Positions 23,721 through 36,429 of a stretch of 64,000 nt of DNA are shown one piece after another. Below the pieces are notes generated by a model that ran no database searches, was not told where the DNA came from, and was given only the letters and a program-made list of their open reading frames with translations. Origin of the DNA: Neckera pumila (Eukaryota; Streptophyta; Bryopsida; Hypnales; Neckeraceae). The stretch covers positions 17,405,660 to 17,469,659 of the forward strand of contig OZ018414.1 in NCBI GenBank assembly GCA_963969595.1. Direction: 5' to 3'. Made by a program: the position numbers and the translations under genes. Within the stretch, counting starts at the first letter, position 1, and every line of letters begins with the position of its first letter.

Positions 23721-24960
23721 AGATTGACTTTATGTAAAGAGTAGAGTAGAGGCCATACAAAAAAGACAAATTGGCGAGGGAGCCTTAAATATCCAACCCT
23801 CGACAACATTTTTTGTGTATCCACTGGATCCAACCTTGCAAATGGATCGTGGTCTCTACTTGATAAATTAACATTGCAAGCCTTTTGAGAATACAACATT
23901 GATGCTCCTTTGATGTATACTGATTCTAAAAAAGATTCGAGTTCTTTATCTCCTTCTTTCTATATATCTTTGGCTTTTCTATAATCTTTGGCTCTTAACA
24001 AGGTAAAAGAAAAGAAAAGTACAAAGAACTGTATGTACTTACAGTACTTTATATTATGACATTTTGCTATTTCTAGTCTTTTTCTTCATTTGACATTGTA
24101 TAAATTGCATCATAAAAAGTTAAATTCAAGGAATATAAAGTTGATACTATGAATACGATGAGTATGCATTTGGAAATTGGAATTATAAAATTACTCTTAA
24201 GGTTGATTTTTATAGTATTATTAAATTTTTATAAAAATCTATAAATTTGACTTTAAAATATTTTAATAAAATTAGTTGAAATACATTTGGATCTCCTTCA
24301 TTTCCTACATTAAATTTAAGAAAATTATCTTAAATAAGAATAAATCTTCTATGTAGACTCAGACTATATTAATTTTAGTTTTTTGAATATTTATATATTA
24401 AAAGTCATTTTAAACTTCTATATGTTATTTTCTTAAAATGACATTGTTGGATTCTTAATTTTAAGGGTAGGTTTCTTAGACTAAATTTTAATTTGATGGC
24501 AATTCTAATGATATAAAAATGCACGATACGTAATTAGAATTTGGCCTCATAAGAAAGCTCGAGAGTTTGTACCTAGGAAGCAAACTTGTGACATAATCAA
24601 TCCTTGACATATAAGAAGAAGTGTCTAAATTATGTTAGGCCTGAATTTGAAAGGGAATGGGTTTTGCAAACATGTCGCACACATAACCGTGACCCAATTT
24701 TGTGAAAATGTAACAGTTCTACATTCACTCTACAAACACCAATCTAGAACTATCTTTATTATTTTTTACTGAGAGTTACTAAGAGATGTTGAATAGTCAT
24801 AGATTCGCATCCTCCATTGACATGCTCTTCGAGAATTTTGCCGGAATTGGGTGACTGTTGGTTTTCCAGCAACCAAACTGCACTTCCCAACTGGTTGCGA
24901 ACCAGTCGACTAATCCTCTCTGGACGCCAGATGATACTGCAAGGAGCGAACAAAATCCAC
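23721..24960. other. AT-rich stretch, no gene seen
   Basis: Strongly AT-rich from 24.0 to 24.75 kb. The small minus-strand ORFs 23,687-23,899 and 24,759-24,953 show no family features. Confidence 0.35.
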
Positions 24961-26866
24961 CACGACCTTGCCTGAAGTAAATTAAGTAAGTTTAAGTGTC
25001 ACATTCAAATGCGTGGTGGCAGACTCGTGATTGTTGCGGTCTCGTTCTATCCTGCGCAGATCGACACCTGCAAGTGAAGAGTGTCTGCAGTGAAAAGAGG
25101 TTCAATGGCGTTGTGTGAGGGCAGGAGACCAGCTGCATCATTCTTTCCAAGATGCCTGGCTAGCTCCCCCTCGATCCCCGAGTCCACTGACTGCCTGTCG
25201 CCTCTGCCACATCGCTCCAGTAGAGCTTCTTCGGCTCCTGTCCCGAGACCCGAGCTTGACGTACGACGCCAGCAACTCCTGCAAGGCGGAGAAAAAAAAA
25301 GAAGGAAACACGGGACTCACCCAGCTACTGTAAGTTAGCTGCCTGGTGAAGTTATCCCAACAAAAGTGTCCAAGAGTCTAGCTCTCACGAGGATCGGAGT
25401 AATCGGCCATGGTGAAGCTAACTGAGCTCCAGTAGAAGCTAGTTGAGCAGGGGAGAAATGATCCCAGTTAGCTAGCTAGTAAGAGACAAATTCCTCCGAG
25501 AATGGTGCTGAGAGATTATGTCCGACGTACTGCTTCGGGTTGTCTCGACCCCTGAGTGCTGGAGCAGCGTCACGGTAGACTTCTGCAGCCGCAACAACAA
25601 TTGCCTTGATCGACGCAGAGCCTCATGTTGGGAAGGTGCGAGGACATGTTAATTGCTGATAATTCACCAGCTGACTTCTCCAACCGTCGTAGCTAAGTCT
25701 ACAGCCGATTGATCAGTGAGGTCAAGGACAGTCACAAAGCTCGTATATTAAGGCTACCTTCTTCATTCTAGCTCTCAGTGGCTCTCAGTCGTGTTTTCCA
25801 AAGCTCAAGGGGATCCAGCTAGCTAGTCCTCGCTTCCGAGCTAGAGTTTGTGCCTGGGAATTGACTCTTAGTGTCATCCTCTGACGCCGATGCTTCTGCT
25901 TTTTGATGCTGGATTTAGTCATAGTCTCGACATTCCACAAGTGAAACTCCTAGCTAGCTTTGATCACGTGACTGAATTGTGCGGTTAGTTTCGATATTCA
26001 GCTGAATCTCAGACAGTCGTTAGTCAGGGAGGACGTAGCCTGCCTTTCACTAGTGACCCTTCAGCTGCTTGCTGTTACCGCCACGTTCTTGTCTTGTAGA
26101 TTTCGCTTCATTTTCTTAGTCGTTGAGCTAGTCAAGTCATATCACGCAAATTGCGAGTGTGAGTATACCGCTGTGGCCTGACTACAAAGGCAGGAGACAG
26201 AGACTGGACTAGAATTGAACTTTGACGTGGTAGTGAGGATTACGTGACAAGAAGCTAGCTGCAGCCATCCACCAGTTATTATACTCTGCTGCACGTCTTG
26301 TTGTGACGTTTGATCGCACATACCCAGTCCGGTAGCTAACGACATTCGGGAGCTGCAATTGCCAGGCTCTTACTCTCCGTATGAAGATCGAGAGGCGGAG
26401 CTAGTGGAGCCTTGTACGTACTTCTCCATAGATCACTTCATTCCCAGTTCCTCTCTCCATCACGCCTCGCTAGAGCCGTATTGTGTACATGAGTGCTGGC
26501 AGCTGCTGCAGCAGCCACTCATCACGAGTCACGGCCTGGATTTGACCCGCCTGACATAGCCACGTCTTTTCGCACGGACGCAGTTCCTCTGTTCCTTTTC
26601 CCCACCCGGAGCGTCGATCCATCGTTTCTCGAAGCCAAGTCGTTGCAGTGTAGGCTAAATTCGCTGTTTTCCGAACGGTGCGTACCGTCAGGAGTGATCG
26701 AAGATTTACACAGATTGGAGCTTGCTTGGCCGGCACAGGCGAGCCTGAGCTCCAAACACGACTTTCCTGCTCAGCATATACGCTCGATCAGCTTCGTAGC
26801 GGCTCTGAGTATCATTCAGTGAGCGGAAGGTGCAGAGTTGGAGGCTCAAGGAGAGAGAGGAGCACC
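24961..26866 (+). other. GC-rich upstream region of the EPFL gene
   Basis: G+C rises abruptly near 24.96 kb and stays high to the EPFL start codon. Many short ORFs occur in all frames with no consistent coding signal, so this is better read as promoter plus 5' leader. A TATA-like TATATTAA at 25,744-25,751 with a pyrimidine-rich TTCTTCATTCT just downstream could mark a start of transcription about 1.1 kb before the ATG; this is inference only. Repeated GCTAGCTAG palindromes are frequent. Confidence 0.35.
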
Positions 26867-28655
26867 ATGTCGGCCGCTTGCTTGATCAGCACTCTCGTGC
26901 TTCTGGTGTTGTTTCCTGCTTCGGTCGTGGCACGCACGGGACCAGCTGGTAATTCTCTCTTCTTTGCAATTGCTTGATAACATGCACTTCGCCCAATATT
27001 AATGCTTTCCATCCTGTATTGGAGTTAGTAGTTACACAAGAGTTCGGTTTAATTTCTCTGCCGGTCAGAGGTGTATCATGTCATTGCAGGTTTGACAGTT
27101 TTGCTGGTTTTCCCTTGGACACGAAGTAGGCTACAGGCTACGAAATTTAAAGGAAAGCAGTTAGTATAGTAGTTTCTTCATTTTTTCCACTTATCTTGTG
27201 GCTCAGTACGTAGCGAGATTGTTAGGAATTATGGAATTTCTCTCAACTCTGTTTCTTGTATCGAAATATTTTGGTTCCCTGTCTTATAGAATTTTCTTGT
27301 TGACACAATTAATCTGGTAGATGGGCTTCGCCGAGCAGATCACCTCTTTTCTATCAGTGTGATTATTGTGGCCATGCTACCTCTTTGTTGAGAGGAATTT
27401 GAGATGTAGCTAAGGTCGTGCACAAGAATAAAATGTGCTTTCACTTTAATGGATTTGGCAAGTCAGTGATGTACAGCCGAGATTCATTCTAAATTGTATT
27501 TTGTGGATTGGTTTGAAAATTCGTATTTTGTCTTCATTGAAGAAAGCGACACTCACTTCTGTCATTTTTCGATGCGTTACAGGCAGTCTAGCCACGGAGA
27601 CGACGATCTCGTATCTGGAGCGAACACCCGAACTAGCAGGCCCGGCTCCCGCCAAGCTGGAAGCGCTCCCCGAAACGGCAGAAGTGAAAGCACATACCAC
27701 CAAGGTAATATTTTCAAAATCGCGTCAATTGCAGCTTTGAAAGATACCGTCTCAATTTTTTTTTAAAAGAGAGAAGAATACAAGGCATTCCGACTCCCGA
27801 GGGCGCTTCAGAGGGCAATTGCCGCTATTTTAGCTAGTTTGCCATTGATGAAAATGATCAAGATATTCGAATCTTTAATTCCCCTGTCCCCTGAATAGAA
27901 TAATAGTATACAATAGTAAGCCTGTAATCTTGGAAGCTTGGGCAAGTTGGCAGAGTCACGCTAGAATTTATGTGTAATTTCTACTATCGATTCATTCTTT
28001 ACAATACTATTGTTGAACATAAGTTACACTACGTCAAAGTAGCAGGCATGGCGAACCGGAATCATTGTCCTTGAATTAATCTCATGTTGGCAGTATAAGT
28101 ACTCTGAAAGCCGCCTCAGGGAACAGCCTGTCTCTCTTCTTTACACCGTCGCCTCATTCAGTGACGCTAGAGACAGCAGCCTGATGAGGGGGTCCAATTC
28201 TCTTGACACCAGAACCCATGGAAACTCTCAATTGCGTAGTACATTTCCAGTTTCAGTGAAATGAATGATTAAATTCCAACAGTAAGTACGTGGCAGCAAA
28301 TCATGCGAAGGAAGACTTGTTCCACCTTTGTACAGTTTTATATTCCTCGCCTTGGTCATTGAACTTAAATCACCTGTGGTGGAATTTTCAGGGTATGGAT
28401 CATTTGAGAATTGCGCCTCAGGACGCCGACTCCATCTTCCATGTCCACAGAAACGATGGCAGCAGCAGCAGCAGCAGCAGCAGACGAGGCTTGGTGGGGT
28501 CGTCTCCCCCCACTTGCCGAGCCAAGTGCGGAGCCTGCAACCCTTGCAAGCCAGTGCACATTGCCATCGGCAGCCCACATGGCGTCATCTCCGAGACCGA
28601 GTATTACCCTGAAGTTTGGCGATGCCAGTGTGGCAACAGGTACTACATGCCATAA
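26867..28655 (+). CDS. EPIDERMAL PATTERNING FACTOR-like secreted peptide
   Basis: Three exons, 26,867-26,948, 27,583-27,704 and 28,392-28,655, join in frame over GT-AG introns (phases 1 and 0) to a 155-residue precursor. Residues 1-22 form a signal peptide (MSAACLISTLVLLVLFPASV then AR). A variable spacer with a Ser run (92-98) and a dibasic RR at 99-100 precedes the cysteine-rich C-terminus. Six cysteines (110, 114, 117, 120, 146, 148) sit in the family pattern CRAKCGACNPC, then YYPEVWRCQCGN and the invariant-type ending YYMP. EPF/EPFL peptides are apoplastic ligands of ERECTA-type receptor kinases, with TMM for stomatal members, acting in epidermal patterning and growth. The six-Cys, short-loop form is closest to the EPFL4/5/6 type. 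A proprotein cut near RR is inferred. The precise orthologue is not assigned. Confidence 0.93.
28460..28482 (+). repeat. (AGC)n inside EPFL exon 3
   Basis: Seven AGC codons give a Ser run just before the RR site of the precursor. It lies outside the Cys-rich domain, so length variation should be tolerated. Confidence 0.85.
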
Positions 28656-31600
28656 GCAAATTATGGATCGAAAATTATCACTTTCGAAGTTCGAATGGTC
28701 GCTTGTAAAATACTGGCTCGGTATCCGCATGATCGAGATCATATTAACTTAGTGGCTTGTAATAAGAGAGATCGACAACGCTGACAGCGACGAAGTTCAG
28801 TAGGATAATAGGAGGAGGAGGCTCACCCGAATTGGGCATGGCCGATGCCGGATTTTATCTGCGTCGGTTGCTAGCTCAATGGGTACCAAAGCTCGACGGT
28901 TACGTATATAGTACTTGGTTGCAGATCTTCTTCGCTGTCAGGAATCCCTGGTTCATATGATTCTCTGAGGTAGTCGTGTTGCAGTTGCTCTATCGCTCAA
29001 CAGATTCGCTACTACCTACCTAGAGAAAGAAATTCAGGTTCATATGAGATAGGCTTTTTTTTAGTATTAGAAAGATTACGTAAGTTGTTACCTAAGCTAC
29101 ACCCGGATTAGAATTAGAGCCCCTTAACCAGGGGCGAGAAAGTCCCACATTGAGTTCTGTATAATTGGATCAACTTAAGCTTATGGTACGCTTATGTATC
29201 GAAAGTAAACTTGGAGTGCAAGAAAGTAATTTACAGAAAGAAAAGAAAAAATTCTTGCAACTGACTGTGGTACTACGTTGAATATCCCATTAACACACAC
29301 TCCCATTAAATGTGCGTGCTTGTGAATCCATGTGATCTGGTTGCGGCACGGTTCCCCGTGGGCCAAAGTAAACTATGAAGGATGCTTTGTCATTTCTTGG
29401 CGGCAGTCACCTACAGGTTGTCTGTGTCAGGCCTCCGCCAGGGACAGCCTGTAAGCTATGGGGATCGTCATGGGCGTATGGTGCCGAACTGCCGAACAAG
29501 AGTATTATATACACTCATTGTCTGGAATTGAAACACGTACGTCACTTCGGCATTTTCTTCTTTATTTTTTGGAACTCGAAAGGTGAGATTTCCTTTCAAA
29601 GGAAACTGATACTGTATTCGGATCCTCTCTGCTGGAGATTGGGTTGCCCATTTTGCCTCAAAGAACACACAAAAAAAATACAGCATAACTTCAGTGTTCC
29701 CTGAATGAACGCTTGGATTAAGTTTGCTGTCTTTGTCACTTCCTTTCTGCCGGCCACTAATCAACCGTCCCGGGCAGCACAGGCTGGGGCACAATCTAAG
29801 ACTGTCACAGAGCCACTGACAACAAACATACGATTCACTACAATCCTGACACTAAATATTTTAACCGACATGTTAGCTGATAGTCGTAATTACAGAATGG
29901 TTCTCTTTCATGATTTTAGTATGGTTTCGAGACTAATTCTACGCAAGGGCTTATCTATAGTAGATCATGTTCAATTCTAGTGGAGTGGCATAACTGATAG
30001 CCTGTATGGCGGCAGGGTAAATTGCTGGAAGAGTCGCTACAGTTTTCCGTGATGAGTCCTATTTATCAATGACGGTATGTTTTCACAGTACTCTTTACTT
30101 TCTAGAAGATTAACTGGGGTGGTGTGTGGTGTGGAGTGGTGTGTGGTGTGTGGCTGCTATCTAGTGTAAACGATTTTGCCATTCGGAGAGTAGGACCCCT
30201 AGCCGCCTGCACAACCACAAAATAGGGGGCAAGTTTATACTGCGGACCAAGAAGAAGCTCACCCCGGGCCTACCCTTCGAGGACAACCTCGGTTTTGCAA
30301 CAGCAGTGAGTCACTATTGCTACAATAGCAGACAAGGTACTGAAACTAAACAAGCACGAGGAGACAAAAATGAAATCATAAATATTCTTCTGAACAAGAC
30401 TCACATGGTATTGGCCACGTTGATGATCGCAGCAAGAGAGTCACGCACCCACGCAGACTTCCTTATAGAAAATTAATTCTTAAGAATGAACGCTGATACG
30501 CTCCCATCATGTGTTTGGTAGTAAGTTATGCTTGCTCTTCCTGTCAGGTCAGGTCAGGTCAGTTTCATCGCAGTTTTCAGCTTGCTCTGTCAGGATGTCC
30601 CTGTCAGTTGCTGCCTGGACACCATATTTTCCACAAACAGCTACATCCAATTGAACATTACGAAAACAGCAATGTTGTTACAAATTCTTGAGCTGGTGGA
30701 GACGACGCATGTCGTGAGAGAATGTGTGTCCTTCCGGACGAGCTTGTGCCAGATGACACCACAGCAATCAGCATAATTTCCAATTTAGATCGCCAGTCAC
30801 TGCATCCACTTGTATTTGAGCAAAAGTTCCGACAGATGAAAGTTTCTGTTGCAGAGGTGATCAAATTAGACCAAGTACGAGCTTCGTCACTTTTGCTGTC
30901 GAATTCCCCGATTGTTAAAGGTCCGGTTAACGTCAGTCTTCGTCCACAAATAATTTTCATCAATGAGTATGGCAGTGTCACTTTGAGAGCCATCTTCGTC
31001 CCCGCCACATTTGCCCGTCCTTACATAAGAATTTGAGAGCAAGAGGTCGGTTCCTAAATTCATGCCTAAACGTCAGGATCACCCAAGTTCGCCGGTACGT
31101 GCTTGCATTCAAATCTTCTTAATCAAGCCACCAGTAAAAACACCCCCTGCATATGACACTGTCGGAATCACGTCGGAATGGCGTTTTCAAGCTAGGCAAA
31201 TTAAAGTGACAACCTTTCTGGCATTGAAAGGATCATTCTGCATTATGTTGGCGACGAGGTTTTACTTCGCGATATATGAATGAGGCAGCTCGTCATGCAG
31301 GTGACTTGATGATCACAGCAACGAGATAAAGCAGGATAAAGCGAGCTTGGAGGGAAAAACGACGTCTCCCTCGATCTCCGACCTATTCCTTTACTAGCGC
31401 CGTATCAGAAACTTACTTTTCTCCAGAGTTCCAGTTATTTCTAACTGGGATTACCAATTGCTGACGAATTATCATTGTCGCAGGCGGCAGTCAGTCAGGA
31501 GCTCATTAGGGCAAAGGCTGAACGACTGGAGGAAACTACGGGTGTCTTGCGTCATCAAATTGGTGGAGAGGAGCAAAAACTAAGAACAAGATACAGTAGC

Positions 31601-32865
31601 TAGCAGCAACATGTTCGTAACGTAAGTACAGCAGCAGTAGCAGATACTTCTCAGTCTTGGTCCTACTAATACCACGAAGTAGACTGAGCCCAGCTCCATT
31701 CAAGATGAGTAGTACTGCAAGGTGATGATGGCATAGACTTTGGCAATAAGTGAGCAGATAAGAGATGCTAGCTGCTACTGTCTGGTGTACATACCTACCG
31801 ATCGAAGCCCTGTCGTCGACGAGCACAATCTCCGAGACGAGCGCATTCTTCGAGACGTCGTATAACAACCACCGATTTTTTTTGCTCTCCAGACGATCCC
31901 AAGGGTAGGGGAAGCTGGTACGTACCTACATCAAGCGTGCTGGAAGAGACAAAACCGATTCTCTCTCACACACTGAGAAATTGGATGAATTGAAGGAAGG
32001 GGGGTCAGCTGAAGCTTCTATGATCGCCCGCTGCCCACGTCCCCCGAGCTGCGTGCCAAGCAAGTGTTTTTGTTTTCTCTTCCGAAACCAATGTCGTTGG
32101 CTGGTAGGGAGTCAAATGATCGATCCAAGTCGTAGGAAAATTTGACTTATAAGAGGCGGAGAGCCCCACCTGAATGTGTACGTCAACCAATTCAAGCAGC
32201 TCCATGCACGGCTCCATATCGTGAATCAATAATAGGCTATTTGATGAACTCAAGACCACAATTGTTTCTTATACTTGGCAGCAGCTTGAGAGGGTCAAGG
32301 ATTCGATCCATCGGGAATCCATTGCAAACTTATTAATTATTTGATTATTTATGTCCAGTTTGCAGGTGAGGTTCGTAAGCTCCAGCACTTGCCTGGTGTC
32401 GGTTCTGCTTGCCCAGGGGGAATGGGATCCACGAAGGGAATCTGAAGAAATTAATAAATAACATTGTGCTATTCTAATTATTTTGACTTTTTGCAGTGAA
32501 ATTCCGTTTCATTTGGGTCAAAAAAATTATTACTATTATTATTTTGACGCAGGATTTGACAGTTGATTAGGTGACAGGGGTTTTGTCGGTGATTTATAGC
32601 AACTTATTTCAGTGCCTACTACAGTATTGTTCTCATCTGAATCAAGCACAACCTGACTGATAAGCTTATCTGCCGTGACTCAGGCCGACGGAGATCCAGG
32701 AGTTAAGCATAGGGCTCTATATTCGTTCGATTTAAGAACAGTAATCACCTCAAGCCGAAATTTTTGGGTATAGCCTACATCTCTTCATTTGGACTGGCTG
32801 ATAGAGAAAGGATCTCTTCGTTTAAGTTCCATAGAAAAGAATAAAATTAAGTGCAGAGTAAATGA
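28656..32865. other. GC-richer stretch downstream of EPFL, no gene recognised
   Basis: Composition stays like that of the gene island. The longest openings overlap each other at 30,658-31,008 (-, 116 codons) and 30,722-31,036 (+, 104 codons); neither shows a known motif, so one may be a remnant and the other a shadow. Short tandem words occur at 30,121-30,155 (GGTGTGT type) and 30,544-30,561 (GTCAG type). A TCCCACATTG string at 29,141 resembles the plant snRNA upstream element, but no snRNA follows. Confidence 0.35.
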
Positions 32866-32870
32866 GAAAT

Positions 32871-33625
32871 GGCCTTCTTTTTTGTCCCCAAACACTCAAA
32901 ACTGCCATTTCTATTGCAAAGTGCAAATTTTTCTGCATATCTTACAATAGGACATTGCACTCAACTAGCATGAGATTGTGTGGAAGAAATTTCAGAAATT
33001 TTCACTATGTAGATTGCAAGATATTTGTGTTTACCATGGACAGTGTTTTTTTCTTGAACCTTGTCTAATTAGATTGTAAGAATTTGAATCTTCTTAACTT
33101 AAAATTTTGCAAAAGAGATCTTGAATTAAACATTTTCTACGAAGAATTGAGTTGAGACTCTCGTGAAAAAAATTCACAAGAAAAAAAAGACTTGATTTTT
33201 CATTCTTAAAAGACTTGTGAAGTAGAAGTAGGTATCATGAGATAGAAGGAAAAAATCAATTGTTAATAACTCAAAAATGAAATTGAAACACACTAATCCC
33301 AACTATGAGGTTGTTCCAACTAGAAAACTAAACCATGTGCAGCTTTTTTTTCTAGAAAAACGTGAAAATTGAATTCATAAATGGATCCTACAATTTTTTT
33401 TTTGAAGACAAAGTTTTGATTATCTAAAAACAAGATTCTCCATAACTTTTACATCAATTCAAATAAAATGAATAAAAGCATTCCATGTAGACAAAAGCAT
33501 TTTTTTATGACAAAACAAAATTTCAAATTTTATTTCCGTGGTTTTTTTGTGCTGAATGGTTACTTCTACTTTGAGCTTTAGATAGCATAACTTTTGCTCC
33601 CAAGTATTGATGTAAAAATAAAAAT
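32871..33625 (-). mobile_element. Piggybac-like subfamily A fragment, copy A3
   Basis: Reversed relative to A1 and A2. Landmarks are CACTCAAAACTGCCATTTCT at 32,892 (A1 end reversed) and TTTGAGCTTTAGATAGCATA near 33,572 (A1 start reversed). Both TTAA-linked termini are missing, and an ATT-rich microsatellite follows at 33,640-33,670. Confidence 0.65.
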
Positions 33626-33775
33626 ACTATTTTTGTTATAAAACATTATTATTATTATTATTAACATTATTATTAAAATATATTATTTGTTGAAATAAAA
33701 ATTATACTCTCCAGAAAGCTAATGAGTTTTTTATATCTTCAAAAAAGAGTTTCAAAAAATCATACCAAAATTTGA

Positions 33776-33833
33776 GATCATAGGAACTTGCCTTAGCCTT
33801 CAAGAGTGGACTCCAAGGCAAGTTCCTATGATC
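33776..33833. repeat. Perfect short hairpin
   Basis: GATCATAGGAACTTGCCTT at 33,776-33,794 is followed after a 20-nt loop by its exact complement at 33,815-33,833. A perfect 19-bp stem in old AT-rich DNA is unusual. No adjacent gene or terminator role is evident. Confidence 0.85.
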
Positions 33834-34697
33834 TTTTACAAAATAACATGAAATACCATACTTGTTTAGAATAAATTTTATGCAAGATTTTATCAACAAT
33901 TCTTATTTCTACCACAAGCACCCTATAATGTAGGGTCCAATAAAACCTATTCACAAGGTCTTGAAAATAAGACACTAAAAGTGGTTGCAAGAAATACTGA
34001 CCAATTTTTGTAGTATTTTTCATAGTACTCCTTTTTTTCCTGGGAGGATTGTATAATTAGAATTATTTTTTTAAAAAGATGTAAAAAATATATTTAATGT
34101 ATACACTTTTTTTAAGTTGAAGATACCCTAGGAAGGAAAAGCGTATAAAAATTCTCTAAATTTGAGAACTAGAAAATCTCTTGAAAAATGTACAATCTCA
34201 AGAAAATAGGTACTTTGACGTTTTAATTTGTATAAAATAGGGAAATTAATTTTAAGAAAAACAAAAAAAATTGGCTATTTGGTAGAACTCCATGATGAAA
34301 AGATTTCACCAAAAGAATGATCTTAAAGCCATCTTTATTGTTCATAAATATGCACGCAAAGGAGCCCTATTAGTATGCATGTGGAGGACGTAAATTAAAA
34401 TATTTTTAAACTCCCTTTAGTAGAAACATGACTTCCTACTGGATGATTGCAAGAAAGACCAGTCCTATTTCCCGTCACATTGAGGGTACCCTTTTTGTCA
34501 TCTGCTATAACTTTTGAAGCAAAAGTCCAATGAATATGAAATTTTTATTGGAGGTGCCAGACTTTTTGGTAATCAGATCTCTTATTTTTTAGAAATTTTA
34601 AAAAATCATTTTTATATTTAAAAATCATTTTCGTTAATTTGTCATAGGGTGCGTTTTAGAGTTTTTTACTACATTAGGAGTACTCAAATTTATTGAT
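33834..34697. other. AT-rich spacer, no gene seen
   Basis: No protein-like ORF and no recognised repeat between the hairpin and the nested TTAA elements. Confidence 0.3.
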
Positions 34698-36429
34698 CCA
34701 AAATGATGGTTATTCTTTGGATTCATTTTCCAAAGCAAGTTGGCTATGTGCTTGAAGGTTTTCAAATTATTATAGGAAAAAAACAGTAAGTAGAACAAAG
34801 TAGAGAATGATTTAAAACATTGAATTGTTAAGAATTTAATTATGAAATTGATAAATTTCAATCCCAATGGTTGTAATGTTTTGATAAACAATCTACATCC
34901 TATATATATGTATATATTTTTTTTTATTTTTTATTTTTTATTTTTATAAACATTAAAAATTGAGTTAACCCCTAAAAGACCATTGTCCCTTCGGGGGACA
35001 AATGGGATTTTGGGCAGGTACCTACGGGCTGAAATTTTGTTGTGATTTTCTTAAATTTTTTTGAAGTTAGAAAAACTGCTAAGCTTCGTGGAAATATAAT
35101 TTTTTTTTCAATTAGTGCCTGGTAAAAAAAAGTTATGCCCAAATAAGCTCAAAACAGGGGACGGGGGGCAGCAAAAAAAATTTGCAATTTTTTCTTTTCT
35201 TTTCTTATAGATTATATTTTTGTCTATTTGGAAAGCTTTGATTCATTTCATTTGGATTTGTTATGAGAAAGTTATGGACAATCTTGTTTTTCAGGCACTT
35301 AGAGCATCTTCCTGAAAAAATAACTTGCAGGATTCATTTCTAAATGAAATTTTTACAATTTATCAAAAAAGAAAGTTCCACAAGATTTAGTTTTTTTGCT
35401 AAAACAATCTCACCATTGGAATTAGTGCATTTTAATTCTATATAAAAGATATTAATATTTTAGATTTTCCTTCTATCTCGTACCTACTTTTACATGATAA
35501 TTTTTTTAATAATGAAAATTAAATTTTCTTGTATTTCTTTTTTATCTAAACTCTCAAATCAATTCTCCACTAAAAAAGTTAAAAGCTCAAAACTTTGTAG
35601 TGCAAAACATTTAAGCTAAAAATGTTCAAAGTCATAAAATCTAGTCTCGCAATGTGTTGAAAAACTTGTTTTTTTCACTTTAAACGTAGATATCTTGCAA
35701 TTTGTGCGGTCAAAAATTCTGAAATTTTTTCCACACATTGTCATACTAGTTGGGTATAAGATCCTGTGGTTAGATGTGGAAAAAAAAATTCAATTTTTTT
35801 ACTCTTTGCTATAGAAATGACAGTTTTGAGTGTTTTTTGTCAGAAAAATGGCCTTGGTCCTTTAGGGGTTAAATAAAGGACTCCAAAGCTTGTTTTAGGG
35901 TAGGGAATCCATAACTACCCGCAAATGAGAACACCTCATAATTTTCATCACATAAATCAATATGGAGTGATTCAAAGCTTTCCATGTATATGTAAATCTA
36001 GAAAACTAATTTCAAGTTTTTATTTTTCTTCAAAGTGATTTTTCAGAATTTTTTTTGAGTTACCCGCTGACAATTGAAAATGACATATTATGCAATAACT
36101 TTTTTCACCATGGAATCAAAAGTTCTGAAAGTTTTTGGGCCTTAAAGCTACTCCTTAGGCACATGTTGTGTGAAAATTTCAAATAAAATAAAATAAAATT
36201 CCATTTGTAGTGAGTTGCCCAAAATCGCTATGTTGCCCAAAATCACTTAGTTTCTTGTTTTCTTGTACTGTTCATCTTCTCTTCATTTGCTTTTATTCTC
36301 TTCATTTGTCCAGCCTCTGGCTCGGCGGTTACTTTTTTTCTCTTAATACAATGGTTTCCATTTGTTATCAAAAAAAAAAAAAAAAAATCGCTATGTTGCC
36401 AAAAAATGCCATTTTGGTCCTTTAGGGGG
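34698..36429 (-). mobile_element. Piggybac-like subfamily B copy B4, interrupted by A2
   Basis: A reversed subfamily B element whose left piece (34,698-34,968) and right piece (35,869-36,429) become continuous when A2 is removed. B3 carries, on the other strand, the unbroken join GAAAATTGAGTTAAATAG. The outer right end reads GGTCCTTTAGGGGG followed by TTAA at 36,430-36,433. The left end is truncated. A poly-A run sits inside at 36,370-36,387. Confidence 0.78.
34969..35868 (+). mobile_element. TTAA-flanked piggyBac-like MITE, subfamily A, copy A2
   Basis: A 900-bp element between TTAA at 34,965-34,968 and 35,869-35,872, with ends CCCCTAAAAGACC and GGTCCTTTAGGGG: a 13-bp inverted repeat with one mismatch. 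It is inserted in a subfamily B element at an internal TTAA that is single in intact B copies. A subterminal TTGTCCCTTCGGGGGACAA forms a stem with a TTC(G) loop. The interior matches A1 throughout. No transposase ORF. Confidence 0.88.

Noticed and set aside
29141..29151. TCCCACATTG resembling the plant snRNA upstream element
   Set aside because: No snRNA-like sequence or correctly spaced TATA box follows; the string is short enough to occur by chance.
30658..31036. Overlapping 104-116-codon ORFs on both strands as a gene
   Set aside because: Both strands are open over the same DNA and neither carries a recognisable motif, splice context or start evidence.
32682..32722. GGAGATCCAGGAGTTAAGCA resembling part of 5S rRNA
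   Set aside because: Only about 10 bases around GAGTTAAGC are comparable; the rest of a 5S gene is absent.
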